This document shows, piece after piece, positions 18,302 through 27,858 of a stretch of 64,000 bases of DNA. This DNA is from Halieaceae bacterium UBA6060 (GTDB lineage Bacteria > Pseudomonadota > Gammaproteobacteria > Pseudomonadales > Halieaceae). Both the position numbers and the translations under genes were made by a program. The DNA lies in assembly GCA_002428935.1 (NCBI GenBank), contig DIYG01000038.1:38041-102040 (forward strand), read 5' to 3'. The notes below the pieces were generated by a model. That model was given only the letters and a program-made list of their open reading frames with translations. It ran no database searches and was not told where the DNA came from. Each line of letters starts with the position of its first letter. The first letter of the stretch is position 1.

Positions 18302-18991
18302 ATGAATAGATCCGCGCGTTTCTGGGACCGCATGGCCCGACGCTATAGCAAGACACCCATCAAGGACGAAGCGTCCTACGAACGAAAGCTTGCGCAAACC
18401 CGCGAACACCTTCGTGCGGAGCACCAACTTCTGGAGCTGGGCTGTGGGACCGGTGGCACCGCCCTACGTCATGCGCCCTCGGTCGACAAGATTACGGCTG
18501 TGGATTACTCCAATGAGATGCTCGACATTGCCCGGGAGCGAGCCGCAGCAGCGGGTGTGGAGAACATCGAATTCCTCTGCGCCTCGCTCGAGTCCCTCAC
18601 GGCTGAGGCTGGGAGCTTTGACGTGGTGTTGGCCCTGAGTCTGCTTCATCTTGTGGACGACCGCGACGACGCATTAGCGCGGATCTTCGCCTGGCTAAAA
18701 CCCGGTGGTGTATTTGTTTCCAGCACCGCCTGTCTCGCGGAGCACCATGGGTTTCTCCGCTACATCAAACCGGTGGCGCAACGGATCGGTTTGTTTCCCA
18801 GCCTGGAGATTTTCTCCGTTGAAGCATTGCGGGGAAGTATCGAGACCGCGGGGTTCGTCATCGAAGACCTTTGGCTGCAAGGTCACAATCGACCTCATGT
18901 GGCCTTCTGTGTCGCGCGGCGACCGCCTCTAGAGAGCTCCGCTGATGAGGATTTCCGTCAGGGCAGCGGCGGCCCAGGTGAGGGGCGGTAA
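18302..18991 (+). CDS. Class I SAM-dependent methyltransferase
   Basis: This 229-aa methyltransferase begins at the ATG reading MNRSARFWDRMARRYSK. SAM motif I is LELGCGTGG; the acidic end of strand 2 is AVDYSNEMLDIA, and later strands are FDVVLALSLLHLV and LKPGGVFVSST. It resembles UbiE/Coq5-like small-molecule methyltransferases, substrate unknown. The last 63 bases overlap antisense the 3' end of the convergent membrane-protein gene. The C-terminal tail after VAFCVARRPP looks low-complexity and may be an extension gained by stop loss. Confidence 0.85.
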   Translation: MNRSARFWDRMARRYSKTPIKDEASYERKLAQTREHLRAEHQLLELGCGTGGTALRHAPSVDKITAVDYSNEMLDIARERAAAAGVENIEFLCASLESLTAEAGSFDVVLALSLLHLVDDRDDALARIFAWLKPGGVFVSSTACLAEHHGFLRYIKPVAQRIGLFPSLEIFSVEALRGSIETAGFVIEDLWLQGHNRPHVAFCVARRPPLESSADEDFRQGSGGPGEGR

Positions 18992-19948
18992 CACCACGTA
19001 GAGCAAAATGCGCTTGATGCCCGCAAAATCCACGGGCCAGCCCGGTGCCTGGGCGACGCGTTCCCGCATGTCGAGAATCGTGTCCATGGCGGCGAGATCA
19101 TGGGCTTCAGCTTCACTCATACGGGTGGCATGGAATTCGTCAAAACGGCGGTCCAGTTCCGCGAGAACCTGACCGCGGGTCTCGCGGATGCGTCGACGAA
19201 TGCCTCGCAAGGGCAACACCACAATACCGATCAGTGTAAGGAAAGAGAAAAACAGGCCGATCCATACGCCATCGTCAAAAGGGTCGTCGTCGCCGATGAT
19301 GAGAAAGCCGTAGGCACAGACGATACCCACGAGAAAAAGAGCTGGTCGCAGGGCCGCCGAGCCAAAGGCCGCATGCCGGGAGGGACGCAGCAGATCGGGT
19401 TGGGCAAGGGCGCCGAGGCGGGAAAACAGCAGGGCGTTTTGCACCAGCTTGGGCACGATGGTGAGCATGGAAACCCAGAGGAGGAGCGTCATCCCCATCT
19501 GGATCAGGACAAAGGGCATGGCCAGGCGGTGGTGGTTGAGGAGGACATTGTGCGCCAGCCCCAGGAGTAGCCCAATGGCCAGGAGCACCATGCTGGCGGA
19601 GCGAGGTACGCGGGTCATGCCAGTCTGAAGGCATTGGTAGCTGGCATCGGGAATGGGAAGCACACTACGCAGGGCATCGAGGTCTCGAGCGCCTCCGCGC
19701 AACACCGGGGAGGCGCTGCCCAGAAGAATGCCAATGCTGACGCCAAAAAACAGCGCGTTACCCAGTATCTCGATAGCGTCACCCCGATCGAGGTTCAGCA
19801 GGGGGACTTGGAGCATGATGCCGCAGAAAACGATCAGCCCGCCGAGAAGGCCGAAGCTCCAGGGCTGCAGCCTTAACAGGGTCTGCAGTCGGATCACCGA
19901 CAGCTCTGGGGCCGAGGCGCAGGCCTGGAGGAACGGGCTGATCTTCAT
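18929..19948 (-). CDS. Uncharacterised multi-spanning membrane protein
   Basis: I do not recognise this 339-aa protein. It shows about seven hydrophobic spans, near residues 33-52, 61-83, 118-137, 143-165, 200-220, 228-248 and 315-336. A soluble charged helical stretch (about 250-310, GIRRRIRETRGQVLAELDRRFDEF split over segments) lies before the last span. Its 3' end overlaps the convergent methyltransferase by 63 bases. It precedes the glutathione-transferase gene by 9 bases on the opposite side, so they may share a transcript. Confidence 0.75.
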   Translation of the reverse strand: MKISPFLQACASAPELSVIRLQTLLRLQPWSFGLLGGLIVFCGIMLQVPLLNLDRGDAIEILGNALFFGVSIGILLGSASPVLRGGARDLDALRSVLPIPDASYQCLQTGMTRVPRSASMVLLAIGLLLGLAHNVLLNHHRLAMPFVLIQMGMTLLLWVSMLTIVPKLVQNALLFSRLGALAQPDLLRPSRHAAFGSAALRPALFLVGIVCAYGFLIIGDDDPFDDGVWIGLFFSFLTLIGIVVLPLRGIRRRIRETRGQVLAELDRRFDEFHATRMSEAEAHDLAAMDTILDMRERVAQAPGWPVDFAGIKRILLYVVLPPLTWAAAALTEILISGAL

Positions 19949-19957
19949 GGGCGCGGG

Positions 19958-20584
19958 TTAGTTGCCGAAGGCGTAGGGGCCCCCTCGGGCAATGGCGCGT
20001 CGGTAGGCGTCGCGGGCGTGGATACGCTCTAGGAAGGCGTTCAGGTTGGGAAAATTATCAAGCCCGTAGAGGAGCTTTCCGATCTGGGGTACGAAGGATA
20101 GTTGGATATCCGCGGCGCTGAACTCGTTTGCTACGAACCAGTCCTGGTTGTCCAGGGCGTGGTTCATAAAGCCCAGATGATTGTCGAGTTCCGAGTTGAT
20201 GCGCGGCTGCAGGGGTTCGCCACCTTCACCCAGGCGCCCCGTATACATTTTCAACATAAGGGGCAGCGTAGCGCTGCCCTCGGCGTAGTGCATCCACTGT
20301 AGATAATCTTCATAGGCCGGTGTTCCCGGTACCGGGGCAAGCCGCCCGGCGCCATAATGCCGCACGATGTAATCGATGATGGCACCGGACTCGATGATGG
20401 TGAATTCACCATCGGTAATCACCGGCGATTTACCCAGGGGGTGAATATCGAGCAACTCCGGTGGTGCGAGATTGGTTTCCTTATCCCGTTCGTAGTTGCG
20501 AATATCGTATTCCACGCCGAGTTCTTCAAGCAGCCACAGTACCCGCTGAGACCGCGAGTTGTTCAGGTGATGCACGGTGAGCAT
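19958..20584 (-). CDS. Glutathione S-transferase family protein
   Basis: The 208-aa product starts at the ATG with AAGGGA eight bases upstream. The thioredoxin-like N domain has VHHLNNSRSQRVLWLLEELG, with Ser/Arg at the glutathione site. LGKSPVITDGEFTIIESGAIIDYI contains the cis-Pro and the ES motif that binds the gamma-glutamyl group. A helical C domain ends with FPNLNAFLERIHARDAY. It belongs to the bacterial GST group resembling yeast Gtt1. It probably conjugates or reduces hydrophobic electrophiles. It is likely cotranscribed with the downstream membrane protein. Confidence 0.85.
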   Translation of the reverse strand: MLTVHHLNNSRSQRVLWLLEELGVEYDIRNYERDKETNLAPPELLDIHPLGKSPVITDGEFTIIESGAIIDYIVRHYGAGRLAPVPGTPAYEDYLQWMHYAEGSATLPLMLKMYTGRLGEGGEPLQPRINSELDNHLGFMNHALDNQDWFVANEFSAADIQLSFVPQIGKLLYGLDNFPNLNAFLERIHARDAYRRAIARGGPYAFGN

Positions 20585-20749
20585 TGATGTTTTCCCTTGG
20601 AAAAATGGTTGAGGTTTAGCTATGCGGCAAGCATTGTACGCTGCCACCGAAGCGCTGGCTGCAATCGCCCTGATTTAGCCAAGGTCTCTCGCCTCCCGAT
20701 GGTCGGGCCGTTATGATCTGCGACCCCAGCGATTCTAGAGGACAAGTCC

Positions 20750-21640
20750 ATGGCAACCGTGTTGTACGAAGTCAACGATCGGGTAGCGACGCTTACCCTG
20801 AATCGGCCCGAGCGCTTGAACGCCATCAACGAACAGCTACCGGGAGATCTCCGTCGTGCCGTGGAACGGGCGGATAGAGACAACGATGTACATGTGATCG
20901 TCTTACAGGGTGCTGGCAAAGGGTTTTGTGGAGGCTATGACCTCGTTGACTACGCCCAGACCCCGGGAGAGATGCACGGCAATCAGGACATGCCCTGGGA
21001 TCCCACCCTCGACTACACGATGATGGCGCGCAATACCGAAGATTTCATGGCGTTGTGGCGCAGCAGCAAACCCACCATCGCCAAGGTGCATGGCGCGGCG
21101 GCGGCGGGAGGCAGTGATATCGCTCTATGCTGCGATATGGTGATGATGGCTGAGAATGCTCGCATTGGTTATCCCCCGGCGCGGGTTTGGGGAATCCCCA
21201 CCCCCATGATGTGGGTGTATCGCCTGGGCATCGAAAACGCCAAGCGGATGTTATTCACCGGTGATTTGATCAGCGGTCGAGAAGCTGCGGATATGGGTTT
21301 AATTCAGGATGCGGTACGGGAAGAGGAACTTGACGGTGCTGTGCAGGCGCTCTGTGATCGCATCAAAGGCGTGCCGCGCAACCAGTTAATGATGAGCAAA
21401 ATGGTCGTGAACCAGGCCTATGAAGCTATGGGCCTTGCGAACACCCAACGCTTCGCCAACCTGTTTGACGGCATCGCCCGCCACTCGCCGGAGGGATTGT
21501 GGTTTCGCCAGCGAGCCGTGGATGTGGGTTTTAAGCAGGCGGTGGCGGAGCGGGACTCCGGTGATCCCATTGCCGAAGGCGCCAGCAAGGACCTGGGGCC
21601 TCTGCCGGCGGCAAAGGCATTTCCCGATGACAACGACTGA
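20750..21640 (+). CDS. Enoyl-CoA hydratase/isomerase (crotonase) family protein
   Basis: This 296-aa crotonase-fold protein has [12 protein letters not shown] as the first oxyanion-hole loop. [25 protein letters not shown] supplies the second oxyanion Gly, and the segment [17 protein letters not shown] follows. Positions normally holding the two catalytic Glu of hydratases are not clearly both present, so hydratase activity is uncertain. GAGGA lies well placed before the ATG. It lies convergent to the acyl-CoA synthetase gene, with a stem-loop between them. Confidence 0.85.
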   Translation: MATVLYEVNDRVATLTLNRPERLNAINEQLPGDLRRAVERADRDNDVHVIVLQGAGKGFCGGYDLVDYAQTPGEMHGNQDMPWDPTLDYTMMARNTEDFMALWRSSKPTIAKVHGAAAAGGSDIALCCDMVMMAENARIGYPPARVWGIPTPMMWVYRLGIENAKRMLFTGDLISGREAADMGLIQDAVREEELDGAVQALCDRIKGVPRNQLMMSKMVVNQAYEAMGLANTQRFANLFDGIARHSPEGLWFRQRAVDVGFKQAVAERDSGDPIAEGASKDLGPLPAAKAFPDDND

Positions 21641-21698
21641 GACGGTTCTGGTCGGCCCGTTCTAATTCGGTCACTCGGTCAACTCAGTCATTCTCAAG

Positions 21699-21729
21699 AC
21701 CCGCCCCGGTGATGGAGCAGGGGGCGGGT
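21699..21729. terminator. Stem-loop between convergent crotonase and acyl-CoA synthetase genes
   Basis: ACCCGCCCC and GGGGCGGGT form a perfect 9-bp GC-rich stem around a 13-base loop. The T-tract on either side is poor, so it is a plausible but non-classical bidirectional terminator. Just upstream (about 21668-21690) TCGGTCA is repeated with one variant, a small slippage-type repeat. Confidence 0.5.
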
Positions 21730-21751
21730 TAGAGGCTCACGACGGGGACAT

Positions 21752-23359
21752 TCAGGCGGCGCTCATCTGCTCATAGTCCCCACGGCTCCAGCCTTCTCGC
21801 AGGGCAAATTTCTGAATCTTTCCGGAGCCCGTTAGGGGATAGGCGTCTACCTCGTACCAGAAGCGCGGGGTTTTCTGCGGCGATAGGTGTTCTCGCACGT
21901 AGGCAAACAAGGCATTGCGATCCAGGGTTTCGCCGGGTGCGGCGCGCAAGAAAGCGCCAACTTCCTCGCCCATGCGCTCGTCGGGAAGACCCACCACGGC
22001 GATCTCACCAACACTGGGGTGCTTGAATAAAAGCTCCTCGATTTCTCGGGGATAGATGTTTTCGCCGCCCCGGATGATCATGTCTTTCAGGCGGCCTTCG
22101 ATGGTGCAGTAGCCGCGTTCATCCATGGATGCCAGATCACCCGTATGCAGCCAGCCGTCCTCGTCGATGGTTTTCGCCGTCGCCTCGGGATTTTCGAAGT
22201 ATTCGTGCATGACGTGGTAACCCCGGGTGCAGAACTCGCCCAGTTCACCGCAGGGCTGGGTGCTGCCACTGTCCACATCGATGATTTTTACTTCGACGTT
22301 GGGCATGGGCAGGCCGAGGGTGTTGGCTTTGTCTTCGATGCTGTCATCGGGGCGCGTCATACACGCCACGGGCGAGCATTCGGTTTGGCCGAAGACGATG
22401 ACGAAGGGGGCGCCCACCGCGTCCTCGAGTCGCCGCACAAGCGCTGCGGGTACCGTAGAGCCACCGCTGCTGATGGCTTCGACGGCGGATAAGTCTCGCT
22501 CGGGAAAACTGGGATGCTCGATCATGGCGATGAGCATGGTTGGCACCCCCAGCATGGTGGCGGCGCGATAGCTCTCCATGAGTTCCAGAACCAGCCCCGG
22601 TTCGAACATCTCCACAAGCACCAGCCGAGAACGCAAAGATAGGGTGCCGAGCACCGCGAGCACGCAGCCCCCGGTGTGGAAGAGGGGCATGATGCCCATA
22701 TAAGTGGATTGTTCTGACGCGCCGCTGATAGCCGCGACATGGGCGCCATTATTTACCAGGCCCCGGTGGTGGAGTAAGGCGCCTTTGGGGAAGCCCGTGG
22801 TGCCCGAGGTGTACTGGATCATGCAGGGCATGTCGGGCGTCACCTCCGGTAAGGCTTTATCACCGGCGGTGGCGAGGAAGGCCTCCCATTCAGAAAAGAG
22901 GATTACCTCGCGCAGTTCCGGACAGTCATCCTTCACCGCATCGACGTGCTTGATCATGGGATTCCCACGGAAGTCCGGCAACAGGAAAACACCCGCCGCA
23001 CGAGACTGACAAAGCACATACTTCAATTCATCCGGTTGATAGGAGGGATTGACCGTCACCAGCACAATGCCGGCGAGGGCGCAGCCGTATTCCATGATGA
23101 CCCACTGGGGAATGTTCGGCGCCCAGACGGCGACCCGTTCGCCGGGCTCAAAGCGCTCCAGAAGCGCTCGAGCGGTTTGCTCGGCTTCGGCAAGCAAAGC
23201 TCCATAGCTCCACTCGCGCCGGCCATCGGGTTCGGGAGTGCCCGCCATCATGGCGGTTGCGTCGGGACTCGTTGCGGCGGCTTCGCGAAGGGCATCGCCG
23301 ATGGTTAGATCTCGTACCGGTGGTTCCGTCGGTCCAGTCATCAGGGACTCGGTGAGCAT
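21752..23359 (-). CDS. AMP-dependent acyl-CoA synthetase / ligase
   Basis: This 535-aa ANL-superfamily enzyme activates a carboxylic acid to acyl-AMP and then acyl-CoA. The P-loop is YTSGTTGFPKGALL; the ATP motif FGQTECSP and DGWLHTGDLASMDERGY follow. GRLKDMIIRGGENIYPREIE gives the hinge, and the catalytic Lys lies in PLTGSGKIQKF. Length and layout fit a medium- or long-chain fatty-acid CoA ligase. GAGGA precedes the first ATG. Together with the convergent crotonase gene it suggests beta-oxidation-like metabolism of an unknown acid. Confidence 0.9.
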   Translation of the reverse strand: MLTESLMTGPTEPPVRDLTIGDALREAAATSPDATAMMAGTPEPDGRREWSYGALLAEAEQTARALLERFEPGERVAVWAPNIPQWVIMEYGCALAGIVLVTVNPSYQPDELKYVLCQSRAAGVFLLPDFRGNPMIKHVDAVKDDCPELREVILFSEWEAFLATAGDKALPEVTPDMPCMIQYTSGTTGFPKGALLHHRGLVNNGAHVAAISGASEQSTYMGIMPLFHTGGCVLAVLGTLSLRSRLVLVEMFEPGLVLELMESYRAATMLGVPTMLIAMIEHPSFPERDLSAVEAISSGGSTVPAALVRRLEDAVGAPFVIVFGQTECSPVACMTRPDDSIEDKANTLGLPMPNVEVKIIDVDSGSTQPCGELGEFCTRGYHVMHEYFENPEATAKTIDEDGWLHTGDLASMDERGYCTIEGRLKDMIIRGGENIYPREIEELLFKHPSVGEIAVVGLPDERMGEEVGAFLRAAPGETLDRNALFAYVREHLSPQKTPRFWYEVDAYPLTGSGKIQKFALREGWSRGDYEQMSAA

Positions 23360-23488
23360 GAGACATCCTCGTTATGGTTTATGGAAGTTGACGTCAGCCG
23401 TTATTTGTAGCGCAAGACCGGGGTCTTGTCATGCTTGCCCCTACGGGGTCTGGGGTTGTTTCATCCGCCGCAGTGTCCAGCTTCCGGG

Positions 23489-23965
23489 TCAGTCGTTGTT
23501 CTTGACCATGTCCTGAATTTGCTGGGAGTGTTCCGCAGCCCAGCCGTGGGTGTTGTGCCGCACCGCATCGCGCAAGGTCGTCATAAACGCCGCCGTGGAT
23601 ATGCCGATCATGAGCACACCATTCATGGCCTGGATGGGGCCAAGGAGTTTGCGCTTCTCACTCATGACAATATCCCCGTAGCCGAGGGTCGAGAAGTTCA
23701 CCGCCGAGTGATAGAAGGCCTCCCGGTAGCTCGCAAACTCGCCGAGGAACTGGAACGCCAGGGCCCAAAGGGCGACCTGACCGAGGTTTCCCAGCACTAA
23801 AAGAACCATCACTCCATTTAGGATCATCATCGTGGATGTGAAGGACGCGCCGTCGAGTTCCTTTTGATGTCGCGCGTAGTACATCAAGGCCCGCGTGAGG
23901 AGACCAATTTGCAGGAGTAGGCACAGGCCCATGATGCCTACACCGAGGAGAAGGTTAGCGAGCAT
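23489..23965 (-). CDS. Two-helix potassium-channel-like ion channel
   Basis: The 158-aa product has the Ion_trans_2 plan: hydrophobic segments near residues 2-22 and 47-72, then the pore helix and filter FYHSAVNFSTLGYGD, then an inner helix (MNGVLMIGISTAAFMTTL). The TLGYGD filter is close to the TVGYGD of potassium channels, so K+ conduction is likely. It lacks an RCK or other regulatory domain. It is downstream of the acyl-CoA synthetase and separated by 64 bases from the DUF1501 gene. Confidence 0.82.
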   Translation of the reverse strand: MLANLLLGVGIMGLCLLLQIGLLTRALMYYARHQKELDGASFTSTMMILNGVMVLLVLGNLGQVALWALAFQFLGEFASYREAFYHSAVNFSTLGYGDIVMSEKRKLLGPIQAMNGVLMIGISTAAFMTTLRDAVRHNTHGWAAEHSQQIQDMVKNND

Positions 23966-24029
23966 GTGGTCCCTTGGGATTCTAGCGTCGGCCCAGCATA
24001 GGAGAAGGGCGGGGGATGTTTCCAGCCCC

Positions 24030-25409
24030 CTAGCTCATAAAACCCAGCGGTCGACCATCGGTGATCGGCGTGTAGAAGCTGCCGATGTTAGGTAATACAG
24101 AATCGAGATCGCCACCGCTCACTCCAAACCAGAGGGCGAGTTCGGCGAAGTATTCGTCGACCGATGTGGTGGGGGCGTAGATGCCACGCCCCACGTCCAG
24201 GGGGTTGCCCGGATAGATGTCTGGATAGTCGCCGTACACCTGACTACCGTTCACCGCGCCACCGAGAACGATGTGGTGGCCGCCCCAGCCGTGATCGGAA
24301 CCCTTGCCGTTTGACGTGAGGGTGCGGCCAAAGTCCGAGGTAGTGAACGTGGTGACCTGGTCGGCGATACCCAGGGCATTCATGGCGTTGTGAAACTCCA
24401 CCAGCCCTGTGTCGATGGCGGGGAGCATCGCCGCCTGATTATCGATGACGTCATCGTGATGATCCCAGCCGCCCACGGTAACAAAGAAGGTTTGTCGCGA
24501 TGCACCCAGGGCGCTGCGGGCATTGATAACGCGAGCGATCTGGCGCAGGGCAGCGGAGAAGGGCGTCGAGGAGAAGGTTGTCGGTAATTCTCCGGCGCTG
24601 CCAAGGGCGTCCACAAAGATGACCTGGGCGTCGATAGCTGTGGCCAGGCGCGCACCGTACTCCCGACGAAAAATATTGTTCTTGGCGTCGGCCAGAAGCG
24701 CGTCGATGGAACCCCGGGTGAACTCCCCTCGTTCTCCCGGATCATCGTAGCCATTGAGGGCCGGCGCGCCGTCCCCAGAGGCCGAGATAGCGTAGGGGCT
24801 GCTCAGGTTGCCACTTTGGAACACGTTGTTTCCGCTCAAGGAGATGTTCATGGAAATCCCGTTGCTCGGGTTTCCGCCTTCCAGCAGGTCGGCGACGCGA
24901 CCACCCCAGCCCTGGGCGATGCGCTCGTCCGAGACCACGGTCTGCCACTGTTGAATTTGATCCGAGTGGGAAAACAAGCCCAGGGGTGCCTTAAGACTCT
25001 CATCCAGTAGGGCTGCGGGATTCATCGGCTCCAGAAGGGTCCCCACATTGGCCAACATTGCCGCATCACCCGATGCGAACAGGGACTGAAGGCCGGGCAT
25101 GCCTGGGTGCACGGCGTAGCTATGGCCCTGGGCATCGCTACTAACCAGGGGCAGCAAGTCTTCACGAGCCAAGGCCAAATCGCTGCGGATGGCCGCATAG
25201 CCCTCGTACGCACTTGTGTCGTAGGGCACAAGCATATTGTAGGAGTCGTTCCCTCCCGCCAGGAGAATACATACCAGAGCTTTGTAGTCCGCGGCGCCCT
25301 GGGCGCTGGCCTGGCGCGCCAGGGAAAGCTGAAGCAGGGAGGAGCCAAGGGTGGCGCTGGCCAGACCGAGTTGACAGCTGTGACTGAGAAAGCGACGCCG
25401 GTTCATCAT
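24030..25409 (-). CDS. DUF1501 exported protein
   Basis: This 459-aa protein opens with a twin-arginine-type leader, NRRRFLSHSCQLGLASATLGSSLL, as usual for DUF1501. The domain belongs to the alkaline-phosphatase/sulfatase-like clan: VCILLAGGNDSYNMLVP near the start, VTVGGWDHHDDV, then TTSDFGRTLTSNGKGSDHGWGGHH split over adjacent segments near the end. The biochemical role is not established. It is always found with DUF1800 proteins, as here: the DUF1800 gene ends 1 base before its start. Confidence 0.88.
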   Translation of the reverse strand: MMNRRRFLSHSCQLGLASATLGSSLLQLSLARQASAQGAADYKALVCILLAGGNDSYNMLVPYDTSAYEGYAAIRSDLALAREDLLPLVSSDAQGHSYAVHPGMPGLQSLFASGDAAMLANVGTLLEPMNPAALLDESLKAPLGLFSHSDQIQQWQTVVSDERIAQGWGGRVADLLEGGNPSNGISMNISLSGNNVFQSGNLSSPYAISASGDGAPALNGYDDPGERGEFTRGSIDALLADAKNNIFRREYGARLATAIDAQVIFVDALGSAGELPTTFSSTPFSAALRQIARVINARSALGASRQTFFVTVGGWDHHDDVIDNQAAMLPAIDTGLVEFHNAMNALGIADQVTTFTTSDFGRTLTSNGKGSDHGWGGHHIVLGGAVNGSQVYGDYPDIYPGNPLDVGRGIYAPTTSVDEYFAELALWFGVSGGDLDSVLPNIGSFYTPITDGRPLGFMS

Positions 25410-25410
25410 G

Positions 25411-27174
25411 TCAGAGTTCCACCGCGTAATCCGGGGAGATGAGCAATAGCCAGGCAGCGACGCGAACGCGCAATTCAGGCTCGTCGATAAGAGGCAGGAG
25501 GGAGCCGATGGCCTCGCGGGTTTCCTCCGTCAGGGTTCCATAGGTGAACACCAGATCCAAGCGGTCTAACAGGGCGTCAACGTCGTCGGCCAGCGGCAGG
25601 AAATCGGCGAAACTCAAAAACGCCGCGCTGAAGGGCGGGTCCTGGAGATCGTTGACGAAGTCGCCCAAAACGGAGAACTGCATGAGATTGGAAGTTTCGA
25701 CCACCGTATTGCTGTTGGTGATCTGGAATTCTGGGGCGACGAGGCCGGCCGCCGCGATGTCACCGATCGGTTGGTGGGCAGGGAGATAGAAGTTAAAAAC
25801 ACTGGGTGCGGACAGCGGGTGCTGTTGCACCAGCTCTTGGACGACAAAGCCGAGGTTGGCATAGAAACCGTCGTTACTCGTGACGCCTAGCTGGCGGAGC
25901 ATGGCCGTGTATCGGAGCAGGGGTTCCCGCAGTTTGCCAAAGCTGCTGTCCGCGTCCGGTGCGCTGAGGGCTTCTGGATCAAGGAGTATGGCTCGCAGCA
26001 CCGTTTGCATGTCCCCCCGCACGCCGTCGCCATTGTCGTTGAACGCCTGGGTTACCCGGCTCACATAAGCCGGAGAGGGATTGGAGGTCACCAGACGCTG
26101 GATCAGTTGCTTGCCGATAAACGGGCCCACGTTCGGATGATTGAACAGATTGTCCACCGCCATTTCGATATCGGCGCGGCCGCTTTGTCCCGCTGGCAGG
26201 ACCGTACCGTTTAACAGGCGCTTCTCGCCGGTCTCGTGGAACTCGTCAAACATGCGCATGGGTTCACGGAAGTTGATGCGATCGGAACCGAAGCTCGGGT
26301 TGAGTCCACCCCAGGAAAGCCACGTAAACACTTTGGCAAATTCTCGAATATCGTCGTTGTCGTAGGTGGGGATAGGTTGGCCGTTTCCGTCGAGCTGCTC
26401 CGACCCATCGGGATTCAGCTCGAAGAGCCCGATGCTGAAGAGCTGCATCACTTCTCGAGCATAGTTTTCGTCCGGGAAGGTACCCGTGTCGGGATTGCTT
26501 TTCGCATTGTTGATGTGACTGAGGTAGATCCCCATGGAGGGGTGGAGACTTACCTCCAGGAGAAGATCGCGAAAGTTTCTAAAGGCGTTTTCAAGCAGGG
26601 TGTCGTAGTAGTTGCTGGTGCCGTAGGTGGGTAAGAACAGCAGATTTACCGAATCGGAAATGACAAAGATCTGGCTCAGCGCATACGCCACCCGCTGCCG
26701 CAATTGATCCTCGGCGGTGATGCTCGTGTGCCACCAGGCAACGCGACCGAAAAACAAGCGGAAATCGTTGTTCTCCTCGTTCTCGCGAAGCTCATCAAGG
26801 GCGCCGGATTCTTCCAAAGCAATCAGCTCGTCCACGACGGCGTCGTGGGAACTCATGGGTAGGTTGAATTGCTCTTCCAGCCATTGGGCTTCGCCCAATT
26901 GGTCGATGTATTCGATGGTCTCCAGGTTGGCGCCGAAGGTGGATCGGGAGCCTAACCTCGCCGCGTCAAAGATGTCTCTCTCCGGTGGCTCGCCACCGCT
27001 GTCGCCCCCATTACCCCCATCAACGGCACCGCCGTTGCCCCCTCCATTACCTCCACCGTTACCGGAAGGAGGAGCGCTACTGGGTGTGCTGCCGCTGCCG
27101 CCGCCTCCACCGCCACAGGCGCTGATCAAAGACAGCGCCAGCAACAGCAGGAGGGCACGCCAGAGGGGCATCAT
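25411..27174 (-). CDS. DUF1800 lipoprotein
   Basis: The 587-aa protein has a lipoprotein signal (ALLLLLALSLISAC, Cys at residue 20) followed by a long Gly/Asn-rich linker. The DUF1800 domain has the ARLGSRSTFGANLETIEYI opening, AEDQLRQRVAYALSQIFV, NYAREVMQLFSIGLFELNPDG, and QHPLSAPSVFNFYLP. Function is unknown. It is the second gene of a three-gene exported-protein operon (lipoprotein, DUF1800, DUF1501) and overlaps the small lipoprotein gene by one base (TGATG). Confidence 0.88.
   Translation of the reverse strand: MMPLWRALLLLLALSLISACGGGGGGSGSTPSSAPPSGNGGGNGGGNGGAVDGGNGGDSGGEPPERDIFDAARLGSRSTFGANLETIEYIDQLGEAQWLEEQFNLPMSSHDAVVDELIALEESGALDELRENEENNDFRLFFGRVAWWHTSITAEDQLRQRVAYALSQIFVISDSVNLLFLPTYGTSNYYDTLLENAFRNFRDLLLEVSLHPSMGIYLSHINNAKSNPDTGTFPDENYAREVMQLFSIGLFELNPDGSEQLDGNGQPIPTYDNDDIREFAKVFTWLSWGGLNPSFGSDRINFREPMRMFDEFHETGEKRLLNGTVLPAGQSGRADIEMAVDNLFNHPNVGPFIGKQLIQRLVTSNPSPAYVSRVTQAFNDNGDGVRGDMQTVLRAILLDPEALSAPDADSSFGKLREPLLRYTAMLRQLGVTSNDGFYANLGFVVQELVQQHPLSAPSVFNFYLPAHQPIGDIAAAGLVAPEFQITNSNTVVETSNLMQFSVLGDFVNDLQDPPFSAAFLSFADFLPLADDVDALLDRLDLVFTYGTLTEETREAIGSLLPLIDEPELRVRVAAWLLLISPDYAVEL
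27001..27070 (-). repeat. Gly/Asn-rich coding repeat in the DUF1800 lipoprotein
   Basis: Imperfect short tandem units encode GNGGGNGGGNGG-type sequence just after the lipidated Cys. It probably acts as a flexible tether lifting the DUF1800 domain from the membrane. Such repeats are slippage-prone and likely vary in length between strains. Confidence 0.6.
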
Positions 27175-27659
27175 CAGTCCACGCCTTCTTCCCAGTCATC
27201 ATCGACGATGAAGGGATCATCGAAGTTGTCTAGATCAGGCACCTCTCCAGGGTTTTCCCGTTGGGCGTTACAGGCTTCGACGGCCGCCTGGGAGGCGCGG
27301 TAGTTTTGGATAAGCTTGCCTTTCACGCCCAGGCGATCAGCCAGTCCCAGATCCTCATCGTAGAGCAGTTGTGAGCTGTACTGTCGGGTGCTCTCGCTCA
27401 TGGGGATCACGCAGGGGTGCCAGGGCTGGCCAATGGCGTTAAGGGGTTCGCGCATGGTCGAGGCGTACATAAAGATCTGATAGTCATCTCCAAAGTACAT
27501 ATAGTCGACATCGCCGTTTTCGTCGATGTCACCCACGCAGATAATGTAGATGAAGAAGGATTCACAGCTGTGGGCGCCCGGCAACGTGCTAGTCTCCGGC
27601 GAACCGGCACAAGCGGCCAGGCCCAGGACCATGAGCAAGACTGTGAGAGCACGGGCCAA
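27174..27659 (-). CDS. Small lipoprotein of unknown function, first gene of the DUF1800/DUF1501 operon
   Basis: I do not recognise this 161-aa protein. The signal peptide ends in LGLAAC (Cys 17). The mature part is acidic, with Cys pairs (SCESFFIYIICVGDIDENGDVDY split). GDIDENGDVDY resembles a calcium-binding dockerin/EF-hand-like Asp loop. It overlaps the DUF1800 gene by a base and is the 5' gene of the operon, so it is probably an envelope partner of those proteins. Confidence 0.7.
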   Translation of the reverse strand: MARALTVLLMVLGLAACAGSPETSTLPGAHSCESFFIYIICVGDIDENGDVDYMYFGDDYQIFMYASTMREPLNAIGQPWHPCVIPMSESTRQYSSQLLYDEDLGLADRLGVKGKLIQNYRASQAAVEACNAQRENPGEVPDLDNFDDPFIVDDDWEEGVD

Positions 27660-27858
27660 GGTAATCGCCTGCGTTGGAAGCTGTCCGCTTGTATGAATCT
27701 AGAGTCCGCAGCGCGCGGAGTACCGCGCATGGGGCGCGCTGCATCAACTGCCATGATAATGGCTTGATCCATTTCTGTCCCGTGTTTGCTGGATTGCAGT
27801 TATCGCCTTCTACGGAGAAACTCTCTGCTTCCGTCGCTCGATATTTTCTGGAGAACCC

